Part shown: positions 33,674 to 45,274 of the stretch, piece after piece
How the letters are laid out: every line of letters starts with the position of its first letter
How positions within the stretch are numbered: the first letter of the stretch is position 1
Assembly: GCF_000143415.4 (NCBI RefSeq)
Contig: NW_003314324.1
Location: 639,767 to 703,766, forward strand
Direction: 5' to 3'
Source of the DNA: Selaginella moellendorffii
Taxonomy: Eukaryota; Streptophyta; Lycopodiopsida; Selaginellales; Selaginellaceae
DNA length: 64,000 nucleotides
The notes under the pieces: generated by a model
The model's input: only the letters and a program-made list of their open reading frames with translations
Told to the model about the DNA's origin: nothing
Database searches by the model: none
Position numbers and translations under genes: made by a program

Positions 33674-34672
33674 TGTAAGCCACAAATTTTTCCTTTCCAA
33701 TTTGCCAGCTTACCTCGTCTATCCGACCAACACTGCCTTGGCTTGTGCTAAGTTCCCTTGCCAAGGTTCTCGCCTATTGTACCAGCTCCTCCTTGGTCCT
33801 ACTTAGTTTCAGCTACTCACTGCACGAGCAACGGAGAGTTAGCCTTCCGTCCACGGATTCCCAAATCTCTCCCAATCCCCCTCCCCGGGTTAGACTAGAC
33901 TTAAGGTTCGGCTACACTCCCCGCAGGCACAAGCAACCAAACACACCAAGCCTCCAGGTTCCTAACACCCCTTGGTACCACAAGGCTTGATCATGGGACC
34001 CTCTAAATCCCAAGCCTTGGGTGCAACACTTGCTTCGGGACATCGGGGCGAAACACCATGGCCTAACAGCCCGGTATGGGTACCTCTACCCCCCCACTTC
34101 CATCCCGAAGGGAAGGCCCAAGCCCCTAGGAAGGGCGAGGATCAATGAGCCACAAGGTACTCAAGTGGGGCACCACTCCACATGAGTCGGGAGCATCGCA
34201 GTTGGTTTCCCTTTCGGGAGTGGGAGCTGCTCTTGAACACTTCCCTGGGTGGCCCCTTTGGCACCACCCAAGCCCATGCTCACTCCCACCCAAGGCCCCT
34301 CGGCCCCAATCTCAACCTCAAGTCAGTTTGGAAGCACCACTAGAGATAGAGAGTTCCTTCAAGACTGGTTCCTAGACCTCACTATCCCTANNNNNNNNNN
34401 NNNNNNNNNNNNNNNNNNNNNNNNNNNNNNNNNNNNNNNNNNNNNNNNNNNNNNNNNNNNNNNNNNNNNNNNNNNNNNNNNNNNNNNNNNGTCTCGAACT
34501 CGGTCTCCGATTCGGTCTCGGACTCGATCCTGGACTCTATCTCGAACTCGGTCTCAGAGTCGGTCTTGGACTCGATCTTTGACTCGGTCCCATCTGATGA
34601 ACTCTTTGTCATTTCGGTCATGCTTTTGGGGATACTTTAGCCTACGACATCTCGGGGAGTCGGTTCCTTACA
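33674..34672 (-). repeat. 5' LTR of chromovirus 1
   Basis: TGTAAGCCACAAA...GGTTCCTTACA on the plus strand, 999 bp including a 100-bp assembly gap. A (GGACTC)n-like array (CTCGGACTCGATCC...) lies at 34491-34590. The same LTR type is at 39981-40191 plus 53528-54457. Confidence 0.88.
34391..34490. other. Assembly gap (100 N)
   Basis: A run of exactly 100 N inside an LTR, at a point where the sister LTR has a long C-run followed by a GGACTC array. Gap length is probably nominal. Confidence 0.98.
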
Positions 34673-35270
34673 CCTTGTTCCTAGTATCTTCCTTCTTCTA
34701 ATGCTAATGCTTTTGAAGACTACTCTATAGCATGCATCAAATCTAATAAATATGTTTTATACAAATTTATCTTCCCTTTCCCTGCCTCAAAATAATACTA
34801 GCTCCAGTGCTTACTCTTGGAGAGATTCATAATTGGGGTGTATATGAAGGGTGCAGACCATACTTGAGCTCACGAGTTCAAGAGTTGAGCTCATGAGTTG
34901 AGCTTAATTTTCAATTGTAATTTAGTACAAACATTATAAATTTTAAAATTTTAAGGTTATGGCGAACCTAATAATTTAATAACTCTATATATATTATATA
35001 GATAAAAATGTTCTAAAGAACATTTTTTGTTCGAATAATTTAAATATTTACTACATGTAATAATAGGGATATTTGTTAGAACATAAAATAAAATGTTTGC
35101 AAAAAAATTATTCTTGTCACTTCTTTAAATTTGTACTCTATGTTTTCTAGCTAGTAAATGTCAGGTTTGTCAGAATTTAAAAAATTATTAAATTTGAAAT
35201 AAGATTCTATATAAAGCCATATAACTGTTTGAAAGAAAAAAAAAATAACCGTTGATGTAAGCTTATTGCA

Positions 35271-35277
35271 TATAAAA
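35271..35277 (+). promoter_or_regulatory. TATA box candidate
   Basis: TATAAAA lies 114-120 bp upstream of the ATG at 35391, in otherwise non-coding AT-rich DNA. The spacing suits a short plant 5' leader. Confidence 0.4.
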
Positions 35278-35390
35278 GAAAAACTTGGTTCTTTTTAGAA
35301 TACATTCTTGAGGGGTTTGTTATAACATACTATCTAGAATTTATAGATCTTCATTCACACTCTCATTCGAAAAAAGGGAAATACACACAA

Positions 35391-35843
35391 ATGTCTATGG
35401 GTTTTAGTGTTGGTAATTTTAACTCTCACAATCTTTCTTCCCAGGGTTCAAGGGCTAGGAGATGCAATAATTATCCCATTGCACCGCATAACCAAATTAC
35501 ACAAGAGAATGAAAGAGAGGATAGTAAGGATAGTGATCATGAGTTAGAGATAAATGCAATGACAGAGGGTGCAACAAATTGGGTGAAAAAGAATGCCCTC
35601 TTACTTGTTTTAGAAAAGTGCAATTCTGCCTCTTTCAAAAAGTGCCCCATATGTTTTCTAGCCTCTGGTGAAAACAATAGCAATGATCAGTATAATGATA
35701 TATATGCTCTTGTGACACACTGCAACATCACGCACCCGAAAGACTACCATGAAATTGTTTTTGAGATAGTAAAGATAGAAATGGAGACACATGAGTACTA
35801 TGGGCAGTATTGCGAAAAGAACACTCAAAAGTATATAAAATGA
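35391..35843 (+). CDS. 150-residue putative zinc-finger protein of a dispersed repeat
   Basis: A complete frame from ATG (context CACACAAATGTCT) to TGA, no intron. The N-terminus is Ser/Asn-rich, the middle is acidic (ENEREDSKDSDHELE), and the C-terminal half holds KKCPICFLASG followed by YALVTHCNITHPKDYH. This is a Cys-x2-Cys then His-x4-His arrangement compatible with a zinc-binding finger of the C2H2/BED type, although spacing between pairs is long. The family is not recognised. A decayed homologue at 29385-29820 has stops, so the frame belongs to a repeat family, and preservation here may mean recent activity or chance. Confidence 0.5.
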   Translation: MSMGFSVGNFNSHNLSSQGSRARRCNNYPIAPHNQITQENEREDSKDSDHELEINAMTEGATNWVKKNALLLVLEKCNSASFKKCPICFLASGENNSNDQYNDIYALVTHCNITHPKDYHEIVFEIVKIEMETHEYYGQYCEKNTQKYIK

Positions 35844-36238
35844 AAAGTGATATGAAAAAGCACATTTTTATTAATTATATAAAGTATAATAAGTTTTATT
35901 GATAGAGAATAAACATCGATAGTGTTGGAGAAATCTAATTAGCTCCAAAAGTTTTCTACAACTCAGCAATAGTAAGGCTTGTTTGGTGTATATGAATATT
36001 CACTTTAGGATCCTAGTGCAAGATGTTGATGAAGATGTAGTACATATGCTTGCAAGGAGCATATGCCTTCCCATGTTCCTCGCGCTTCGTCAAGTCTGGA
36101 CATGTAAAAAGGAAAGTCGTGAATGGCAATTGTGTACTCTCCACCTTCTGTTTTGACTATGTACTCCTTTGCAAGCGCAGTGATGTATTTCGTGGAGAAA
36201 ATCTCACACTCAAGTGTTTAAGGTTTAAGGCCCATTGA

Positions 36239-37316
36239 GCATTATGATCAACCATATTCTTCCACTTTAATAATGAAGTAATTATTATATAATCACCTTT
36301 TAATAATGTTTGAGAACTATACAAATATCCATGAAGCTTCTCAAAACTCTAAGCTATTAATAAACACTTCTTTATTGTGGAGTAGTTCACTTCTACTAAT
36401 TGTAATATAAAGCTAATGTTTACAATGGGATGGCACTAACTAGGAACACTCAGGCTCTTTTGCATCAACACACCTCCAAGATTAATATCAGAAACATCCA
36501 TACACGAAATGAAAGGTTGAGTGTAATCAGGATATGTTAAAACTGAATAACACTTGCAATAGTGCAATACCATTAGAAAGATGATCAACAAAACAATTGA
36601 GATATTACACTTTACCTAAGAAGTGTTACATATCATTCACACACTTCAAAGTAGAGAACTTTATATAAAGTAACCAAAGATAATGACTTAAGAGACAATA
36701 TATAGGGTTTAAATACAAAAAATCTTACATTTGGGTATAGTTTGAACAATGTTTTAATAACTTTCTCTTAACCAATTGGAAAGTTTTGTTTATAAGCACT
36801 TCTCAACTTGGTGAACTAATGACTTTTCTTAAGACAATCCAAGAAATTAACAATATGAGGAAGATGGTACATATTTAGGATAATCACCTTGTTTAAGAAT
36901 GATAGTCAATGTAGAAGTGAAAACTCTTATTAACTTTGTCACAAAATGAAGTTCACACACCCAAGGACTTTAAGACTTTCGACTAACACCCTTTTTTAAC
37001 ATTTTTTTGATGTTCATATGTAAAATCTTGATTTCCTTTAGTGATTGATGCCGACTAATAACCTTTATTGAACAAGTGTCCCCAATTGAAATAGGATGAC
37101 ATGTTGCAATTTTGGCCTCAAACAACAAATCAAAGGTGAAGAGATTAGCATACTCTTTTTTGAGTCAATTTATTGTTGTGATACAAAAATTATCAAAGGG
37201 ATCTAAAGAGGGAACAAAGGAGCAAAATGAAAACATAATAGAAAGTAATAAAGAGAAAAAAAAGTGATGGAAGCAGAAGTAAAAGCAAAAGGATGAAAGG
37301 GAATAGAAGTGAAAGG
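36239..37316. other. AT-rich stretch without recognisable genes
   Basis: No frames longer than about 60 codons and no element borders. A purine-rich tract (GAGAAAAAAAAGTGATGG...) occupies 37250-37310, just outside the solo LTR. Confidence 0.45.
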
Positions 37317-38946
37317 TGTGAGACATAAATCCCTAAGCCTTAAAGTGAACCAGAAAGGGTGTTATATGGTAATGGTTGAAATAGAAGTCCAACAAACATA
37401 ACATGTTTGAACCAAAGGCTCTAACTTGGAAAGTCGAAAGTGGGAGTGAAACTTGGAATAAAGTGATTAAGGGATGAGCATGAAGCAATTGATGAATGAG
37501 TCTCTAAAAAGGGACATAAAAAGGACTAACACATGGTAAGTGTTGTGATATATAAAAGTGTCAAGAACGAGTTTGAGAAGGAATTTGAGATGGAGTTTGA
37601 TATGGACATGAAATGGACCTAATATGGACCCGAGATGGAGTCTAAGATGGATCCAAGATAGAGTATAAAATGGACCCAAGGGGGAATATAAGATGGACTC
37701 GAGATGGAATCCAAGATGGACCTGAGATGGAGTCCGAAGTCGAGTCCGAGATAGACCCGATATGGAGTTCGAGATGGATTTGAGATGGAGTCCGAGGTTG
37801 AGACCAAGACCGAGATCGAGACCAAGTCTGAGTTCGAGCCCGAGTCCGAGTTTGAGTCCAAATCCGAGTCCTAATTCTGGTTTATTGGATGATAACTTAC
37901 TTGGAATACTTTTGTGTTCTAATCTAACATTTATTTACTGATAATTTAGTCTTTGAGTCCAATGGTGAAAGACCAAAGTGATTGTCTTTTAGACCTTGGG
38001 GAGTTTGGTGAGCTCTAAAAGTATAGTAGGGGGAGTGGAGCCAATTTGGCCAAGAAATATCAGTGTGACTAAAGAAGGTTATACCCACATTGTTGGGTGA
38101 GGATACATTCACTAAAGAGTCCAATGCTAGAGTGAATATGGACAGACAAAAGGGGTAATTTGTTGAAGTGTTTAAGAATTAGTTCTAGCTTCCTTGGAAG
38201 ATCAAATGGTCGATGCTCCCAATGCAAGTGTGGGTGGCACTACCTACTTGGATACTTGGCATGGCTTATTAGAATCTTGTTATAGCCACATGGCTAGGGC
38301 ACCTCAAGGTGGAAGTTGGGGAGAGTACTTATGAGGCTCGTATAAGGCCATAGTGTTTCGAAATGTTGTCCTAAAGTCCCAGACTATGAAAGGAAAAGGA
38401 GCATTCCTCTTGTGTAGTGACTAAGGATATAGCTACATGCTGAGAAAGTCCTAGAAGTTAGTGAGACTTAGTGGTCAGGCCTTCAGATCTTAACCCAATA
38501 ACAATGTTGGCGAGTATAGCCATGGATAAGGACTTGGTGGGAACTAAAGAAGGGACATTGGGGAAGGGTGTTCCTTATATCTTTAAGCATTCTAAAGATG
38601 CTAACATGTGGTCATGGGATGACCACTCATGGATATATGGCTCAATTTTTAAAAAACGGGACTATAATGTAGGTGGTTTTGGACCACCGGTGTGACAAAT
38701 ATGAATGGGTATAGCCTTAGCATAATAGGCTAATATATTAATGGTATCTTTGGGTGTTGGTTATGAAATTGGACATGTGGAGCACTTGGACTAAGTGCAA
38801 AGGTTGAGTGGCTTAGATGCCATTCTCAGGGCTAATATGTCCCCAAATCATAAATAAGACTTATAGAGGTCATGAGTGAGACTCCTCTATGTGGTTAAAA
38901 GTGTGGTTAAGTGACTAAATTAGAATGGAAAATTATATCACTTATA
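37317..38946 (+). mobile_element. Solo LTR (1,630 bp) of the GAGTCC-minisatellite LTR family
   Basis: Starts TGTGAGACATAAATCCCT and ends ATATCACTTATA, flanked by the target duplication AAAGG (37312-37316 and 38947-38951). It is the same LTR as at 16448-17623 and 16369-18998. The minisatellite (GATGGAGTCC, GAGTCC) spans 37565-37870. The terminal TACA has become TATA by transition. Small frames inside it are repeat artefacts. Confidence 0.9.
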
Positions 38947-38989
38947 AAAGGAATAGAAGAAATATGAGGAATTATGATATAAAGCTTCA

Positions 38990-39975
38990 AAGTCATACTT
39001 GTTGTGTTGCAACCAATTTATACCAAGAATAAAGTCAAAAGCTTGACTCAACACCACTTGCAATGATTGAAGTTCAAGCTTCAAATCTTCCACATGCATA
39101 ACTAGATTTGCCTCATCCCATGCATATATATATGTACAGCCATCATCATAAAGAATGAAGACTTGGCTTTACCGCATGACATAACTATACCTAGTAATGT
39201 GTGGCAACAAGCTGAGCAATAAAAGATAAACTTGAGCTTGTATTAACTAACACAGTGAAAATAATATAAAACCTCTTGTTATAAAATCAAAGTTGGAAAA
39301 TAAATACTAGATGAACTAGTGCTAAGTGAATCCCTTGGTAGTATTCTTGAAAGAAAAATGGAGGGGTTACTAAATTATTCATGTAAGGATCCTCCACTAC
39401 TTGCACAACTTCTTGTTTCCTAGAAAAATCTTTATGTCAAGACCTTCCACTACATCAGCACTAATAAGATATTGTTGATACCAAAGCCCCCATTCAAGAA
39501 ATGAAGGATGCCAATTTAGAAAATGCCAATAATGCTGATACATATGAGCAACCTCATCACATGCTTAACAATGGACATTACTGCCACAACCACGTCCTTG
39601 CCCTTGTCTTTAAAAATGAGCAATAATAGCATCAACCTCCACAGAATATGACCATTTCCAATAGGAAGTGGAGCTATAAAATATGTAATGAGAAGTGGAA
39701 AAAATGATGTCTCATAATGTTGTGATAGTAGAAAAATATTGTAAAGGGTGGTTGAAGCAAATGTATGCACAAGTCCCACAAGATTTTGACAAAGTGCTAG
39801 TTATAAAATTCCCAATTTGATTTGACATATTTAGCTCCACACGCTTCGGAAGCAAACACTAAATTGCATCATTAACTCAAATGGCCCTTGACAAAGATAA
39901 TGCAATTGCTAAAATGCATCATTATAATCATTAGCATATCCAAATGTGTGATTAAAGATATTTGAGAAAATGTTC
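38990..39975 (-). pseudogene. Remnant of a Ty3/gypsy gag-pol region
   Basis: On the minus strand, 39015-39055 reads FDFILGINWLQ, the aspartic-protease/RT linker signature of gypsy elements (compare [10 protein letters not shown] in chromovirus 1). 39500-39590 reads a worn CCHC knuckle (C-x-C...ACDEVAHMYQ). Many stops are present. It belongs to a different, older element than chromoviruses 1 and 2. Confidence 0.5.
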
Positions 39976-39980
39976 CAATC

Positions 39981-40191
39981 TGTAAGCCACAAAATTTTCC
40001 TTTCCAATTTGCCAGCTTATCTCGTCTATCCGACCAACACTGCCTTGGCTTGTGCTAAATTCCCTCGCTAAGGTTCCCGCCTATTGTATCAGCTCCTACT
40101 TGGTCTTACTTGGTTTTAGCTACTCACTGCACGAGCAACGGAGCGTTAGCCATCCATCTACGGATTCCCAAATCTCTCCCAATCCCCCTTC
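39981..40191 (-). repeat. Chromovirus 2 LTR, left piece
   Basis: TGTAAGCCACAAAATTTTCC... to ...AATCCCCCTTC, equal to the first 210 bp of the chromovirus 1 LTR. The remaining part of this LTR is at 53528-54457. The two were separated by insertion of the 13.3-kb DNA transposon. Left flank CAATC is the expected target duplication; the partner is not in the window. Confidence 0.88.
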
Positions 40192-40216
40192 ATGCTCTAT
40201 TTCGTTAAAGTGGGAT
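40192..40216 (+). repeat. Left terminal inverted repeat of transposon copy 1
   Basis: ATGCTCTATTTCG then TTAAAGTGGGA. It matches the start of copy 2 (AAGCTCTATTTCG, TTAAAGTGGGA at 55206-55229) and the reverse complement of the copy 1 right end at 53504-53527. Confidence 0.8.
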
Positions 40217-40851
40217 TTATTCAGTAAAATGGGACTAAGTACAAACTTTCAAGTATTTGAAAATGACGTGAAATTATATGTTTTTTGTCCAGGGGCTAGA
40301 CATATCTGGGGCATAGTGACTAGCGCGGTGACTTTGTGTCCAGACTGAGTCCATCTGGTTGTATAATAAATCTCATTGTCAAGGTGAACAAGCTGAATCT
40401 GAAGCTAAAGAAGAGCGATGGCATGCGCGCACACATTATTTGTTTGTTCATTGAGCGTGTGGTGAGCTTTCCAAGATGAACGTCATTCCTATTAACCAGA
40501 CATATAACTTAATGGTGAGAACATTTAGATATTATTCAATGTTATCTTTTTCTAACGAATCTAATTGTGAAGGTGTAGCAAGAGGCATTGCTAGTCTGGA
40601 GAAGTCATTTAACTCATTTGACCCTTAGTGTATTTTCATGAAACTAAATAACATTCATATTATTAAGGAATTTCTCTAGTACCTTTTTTTTACGACATAG
40701 AAGCTTGCATTTCTTTCAAAGGTGATTTAGTAAAAGGCCTAAGGGCACATGCCATTCTATTTCTCAGACTGGTATTAAGATATACTAGTGCAAAGGGAAA
40801 AAGGTATTTGGTGATCAAGTAAATGGCATGAGGGCACATGCCATTATAAGC

Positions 40852-41109
40852 CTAAGCGCTAGTGGACACCTCCTTTTTGGTACTCTCAGCGGTACTATCA
40901 TCCTTCTCCGGGTCAGTTGTTTTGCTTTGGATTGTTGTCTCTGACGTTACTAGGGCGTTCTCGATAGTTGTTAATGTTGCCGTTTGTTCAGAAAAATGAT
41001 CACTTGGAGTATAGTACGGGGAGTTTGGAAGACTTATATATTCTACATCTTCACCTATCTCCTTCTCCGTCTCCTTTTCTGCCTCACTTACAGATTTTGT
41101 GCTTGCCAT
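40852..41109 (-). CDS. Small Ser/Thr/Glu-rich open frame, possible 3' exon region
   Basis: 85 codons from ATG 41109 (MASTKSVSEAEKETEKEIGE...) to TAG. Composition is acidic and Ser/Thr-rich, no domain is recognised. It lies downstream of the transposase gene. Motifs TTCAAGGTGAACAA with AG|GT-like borders at 41635-41660 and 41763-41785 suggest short extra 3' exons between the two, so it may be the tail of the transposase transcript or not a gene at all. Two palindromes flank it. Confidence 0.3.
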   Translation of the reverse strand: MASTKSVSEAEKETEKEIGEDVEYISLPNSPYYTPSDHFSEQTATLTTIENALVTSETTIQSKTTDPEKDDSTAESTKKEVSTSA

Positions 41110-41822
41110 GAGAACGCTCTTCACCCTAAAATATGGAGTTCGTTGTGTTATAAAAGAAAACCAACACACATGCTGCAAGGGAATGATAGTACATAAAGCA
41201 CGTAAGCCCACAATATGGGTTTATATGCCATTAATATGGGCCACACGCCATATTATTAGATTTATGCACGTGTGATTGGTAAATGCATATGTCACATCAT
41301 CTTTGTTTTACCTCACACACTATATCAGGCCTAATGAACCATATCACATGTGCACACATGCTATATATATGGAGAAGTATTATGCAAGGATAGAAAAATT
41401 CAATGCATGATTGTGGAGAGCAATGGCATGAAGCCACATGCTAAATAACATTTTAGAGAAATAATTAAAATAAAAACATGCAAATAGTACTGAGTGGACC
41501 AAGACTTAGAAGTGCACAATTGAATGAGGTATTTCTAATAAATATTTCACTCACCTCATATAGGAATGGCTACCACTCTCAAATGGCGTATCGCCTCATG
41601 CCATCACCTCGCAATTTGTTATAACAATCCGATGAATTCATATTCGGCTTGTTCACCTTGAACTTTAAGTAAGATTTGCTAGAAAAACTAAGAATTTATA
41701 CTTGTTATTTGTATCATCTCACCTAGGAATGGCGTAAGGCCATATGCCATCACGCCTCCTCTGATTCAGATTCGGATTGTTCACCTTGAAATAAAATACA
41801 TTAGAAACTTAGTAAAGGAATA

Positions 41823-44800
41823 TTAATGAATCTCACCTTGAACCCGGGTTATGAATGCTCTTGCTGCATCTCTTGCATGGTCTGGCAAGGTGATGGTGGC
41901 ACTCTGCTTCCGCATCCAACCATACACAACATTATCCATCGATATGCTCATGCTGGGATCCCTTGGATTCAGCACCCATCTCTTTTCTAGGCAATCCTTC
42001 GTATATCCAGAACTTGGCTTGAACCACTCCACAGTTACATTGAAGGAGTTAGTTTCCGCGTCCTCCTCTGCATCAGTGATGCAGCACCCCACCCATATCA
42101 TTTGTTTTTTATTACTGGGTCTGACAAGCACGACCATTCCTTTGCAGACCTGTACTGGATTGAATGCTGAATCCGGCTTCTTGTTCCTCGGCCCACAATA
42201 GTGATCCTCAACATCGTTATCTATCACTGCATTTCCAGAGGACATTGTTCCGCTACTATCTGGTGCTCTGGGTTCTGGCCAAAAGGACTCTTCCAATTCT
42301 TCATATACAACCGGCCCATTTTGGATAGCAGATATAATCTTCTCCTAGTATTCGAGCAAAGGCTTGCACCTCTTAAAATAGGATTCTCCACCAAACACCA
42401 ACCCCCTCTTCCAGAAGGCAATATGCTGTCTAATCCCGGCCACTATACTTTCCTGGTCTTTGAGTCCATCCGGGTGCATCGGCCGTGGGGAACCCTGAGG
42501 AATCATAGGTTCCCCAGTTATGGGATCTCTCTTGAAGAGTTCAATGCCGTCCACTGGCAGCCACACTGTGTCCCATTCTCTCATCTTGTACCTCATCACT
42601 GGAGCACCGTCACGCATGTTGAAATGAAACTGAAGAGGCTTGGAGTGGCCAATCAGCGTTTCGGATCCGTCCCTGATGTAGCCTTTTACAAACCCCTTAA
42701 AGTCTGGAACCTCTGTCACAAGTGCAACTTCAACAGTGCTTTTGATGCAATTTTGGAATTCATCGTAGAGTTGTGGGAGGGTGAGGATATTGGATCGCCG
42801 GAGGGACTCTGCCAGGTGACTGAACATGGCATCGACGTCTTCATGAGTGTGCCCAACCATGAGAAAGCCAAGTGTAACCATGTCAAATATGCCTTTGGTA
42901 ACAAGCATCGCCAAGTACGCGAAGATGTACATGTTGTTGTTGTCACTGCCAGCATTGTCTGTTTGGAGCAGAAGATGGGGTGGAAGGCCACATCGGCCGT
43001 AAGAACTTCCTTGAGATTCTGCTTCGTTTGGATGAGGCTGTGCATTCACCGGGCGACCAGCCTCGTCAGAATGGCATGAGGCCTCACGTGATAACCCTAC
43101 AATCTGACGGCCAACATATTCACTGGGATGGCATGGGGCCCCACGCGATACTGCAAGCCTTTGCTCCTCCTCCAGCTGAACCCTGTATGGGGTTCGATCG
43201 ACAAGGGCCTTATGCAAGGGTTGGCCGTTCAACTCAGTCTGCACACTTTGCAGAGACCTTAAGTGTTTTGCTAGGGACGCAATCATCATGTTTGCACCCC
43301 CACCACCCCATAGAGGTACAAAGAAGTTTGAATAGTTATGGGCACTATGCCCATGAGCGATTATGCCAAACAGAGACACAGGCAGCTGCATGGATGAAGA
43401 GATTGCCTTGGGGGCAGGATTGAGTCGAGGTAAGCACGTCTTTTTCTGGTCCATTTTGTCGTGGATGATGCAGAGGTAAGAGTCAGGTCTCTCCATGGAG
43501 AGAATCCTGTTATGATAATATGCAGTACTGCAGCTTCTCTGCTCGATGTTGTGGTCGAGCCGCCTTCTAACCAACGTCTCTCGCTCTTGAGCGCTGCAAG
43601 AATTCTTCGACAAAGCCATTTTGATAGCAGTGCACTCGTCACACTTTGAAAAGCTGGAGTACTTTCCTATACTCACATCCCTGAACCTGTTGCTCCACAA
43701 TCTACTAAATCTAGATTGGCTCAGCTTCCTGTAGCCATTACTCTAGAGTTCCCGATTCACATTTTCCAATATGGCCCCCTTGGTATACATGGAAGGGAGA
43801 ACTCGTTGGGTGTCTCGTGTTCCATCTTCCAAGAGGCGGGTTTTATGTGGTTGCTGCTCGCTACATGTCTCGACAAACCTCTTGAAGATTGCCTCTCCAT
43901 ATACAACATGACCCCTGGTTTTGTGCGTACCATCGTTCCCATGGACTGCCTGTTGAACCCTTTGTTCCTCGAACTCAGTTTTGATTCTGTAGAATGTGGT
44001 TCGAGGGACTCCATAAATGATTCTCCATGCCTTCATGCAGACCAAACCCCTCTGGAAGACCATGCCCCCCACCTGATGTTCTGAAGCATCAACAGATGAC
44101 CATAATGCCTCATACACAAAATTGCGAGCTGCCTTCCAGGACAATGTCTTGTATCTTGCTCTCTCCTCTTCAATAGCATCCCAATCAGCATGTTGACAGC
44201 ACCTCCTCTTGCAACAAGCAACTGTCGAGACCATTCGAACCTCCATCGCCATTTTCTGCCTTTTCGGTTCGTTGCTCAGATCCCTTTGGCTGCGCTTTAG
44301 GAAGGTGTACTTTCTTTTCCCATGAAGAGATGTTCTGTCATCAGTTGTAGTGGTGTTTGATTGTGAATCCTTCACATTCTCAAACACTAAGTGCCTCAAT
44401 TTCCACCGCACAATGCTTCCAATAGTCAGACTGTTTTCTTCTATGTCAACAACCTCTAAAATCGCAACTCCAATATCATCCCAGCCCAATTCTTGATTAG
44501 CAACCGCATCTCTTGGATCGACAACTGTGGCTAAGCCCTCAGCTACCACCTCCCCCTCGAGGTTGTTTAGAAACACCTTTGCTTGAATCTATGTAGCACG
44601 GTTCTTAAGATCCACGGAGGGAACATGCGTCGCACTTGCGCTATCCCCAACATCTGCTTTCTTCTGAAGATTTTTCAAGGCAACAACAACATTTACCCCG
44701 ACGACCATCTCTCCTCGTTCAATAGCGACCACATTCCCATCGAAGACAGTCTCTACTGATACAGCAACATTGCCTTCCCCAAGCCTTTAACAGTGTATAA

Positions 44801-44891
44801 CAAAGTTCCGATCCATAGACACAAGGGTCCCTTTTGCAACTCTCTTCCCACCATTCAAAATGTAAACCTTTTCCCCAACCCTGAAGGCCAT
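41823..44891 (-). pseudogene. Transposase of the giant transposon, DUF7869-like RNase-H fold (copy 1, four nonsense codons)
   Basis: One intronless frame of 1,023 codons from ATG 44891. It contains stops TAA 44787-44789, TAG 44589-44591, TAG 43743-43745 and TAG 42345-42347 but no frameshift. In copy 2 the first stop is CAA, so that one is decay. An N-terminal small-barrel-like part (VYILNGGKRVAKGTLVSMD) resembles modules of plant transposon proteins. The core then has a Cys motif FSKCDECTAIK (about 415), HDKMDQKKT with Asp 478/481, LLLQTDNAGSDNNN with Asp 645, and VGHTHEDVD at 681-687. These Asp blocks are the presumed metal-binding triad of a cut-and-paste nuclease. Two palindromes are read through as coding sequence between blocks 1 and 2. 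The donor-like G|GTGAGATTC just before the last stop could splice to a short acidic exon at about 41763-41785. Confidence 0.82.
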
Positions 44892-45095
44892 TCTGAAAGT
44901 GCAGAAAAGAAGTTAAGACCATACAAAAAATGATTGGAGAATGGCCTAAATCATAACATACCAAACAACCTCAATAGCATGAGGCTACATGCCATTATTC
45001 AAACATGCTATTGACACCCACGTGAAATTTCGCATTCACAAAATTGGCATGAGCACTCATCCCATTAGTGGTACCACTAATGGCATGAGGCCTCA

Positions 45096-45256
45096 CGCTA
45101 TCTTTGGCCCCTGCTAGCCTGTTGCTATATTCCTTTTGCCTTGCTGCAACTGTATATATTTTTGTGTGCGTGACTAGTCACCCATACAAAAATATATATA
45201 GTTGCAGCAAGGCAAAAGGAATATGACAATAGGCTAGCAGAGGCCAAAGATGGCAT
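45096..45256. repeat. Long inverted repeat (hairpin) in copy 1
   Basis: The left arm (TATCTTTGGCCCCTGCTAGCC ...) from about 45099 to 45168 pairs with the right arm from about 45184 to 45256. The arms are about 70 bp, near-perfect, with a short loop around CGTGACTAGTCACC. It lies entirely in the segment missing from copy 2. Confidence 0.85.
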
Positions 45257-45274
45257 GAGGCCTCATGCCATCTT
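45247..45274. repeat. Perfect 28-bp palindrome, best example of the transposon palindrome family
   Basis: Core GGCATGAGGCCTCATGCC with AAGAT/ATCTT arms, self-complementary over all 28 bases. Other copies in copy 1, mostly imperfect, start near 40735, 40822, 41233, 41422, 41582, 41728, 43070, 43128, 44973, 45043, 45079, 45348, 45960, 46035, 47494, 47571, 47631, 48905, 50407, 50548, 50739, 51978, 52053, 53120 and 53411. The main variation is GGCATG versus GGCGTG, which is what CpG decay would give. Confidence 0.9.

Larger units (their letters stand above)
30364..34672 (-). mobile_element. Ty3/gypsy chromovirus 1, internally deleted
   Basis: Flanked by the target duplication CCTTG (30359-30363 and 34673-34677). 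The minus-strand 5' LTR is 33674-34672 (TGTAAGCC...CCTTACA on plus; includes the 34391-34490 gap) and the truncated 3' LTR is 30364-31109. A primer-binding site and a single gag-pol frame lie between. The RNase H, integrase and chromodomain region and about a quarter of the 3' LTR have been lost in one deletion ending at 31109/31110. It is non-autonomous and inactive. Confidence 0.9.
34840..36190 (+). repeat. Dispersed repeat carrying the 150-codon gene
   Basis: Direct, diverged duplicate of 29106-30110. The two copies flank chromovirus 1. The unit includes an AT-rich 5' part, a TATA-like promoter, the open frame 35391-35843 and a 3' part (GATGTTGATGAAGATGTAG). It could be a non-LTR or unclassified mobile unit; no terminal repeats were found. 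Confidence 0.65.
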
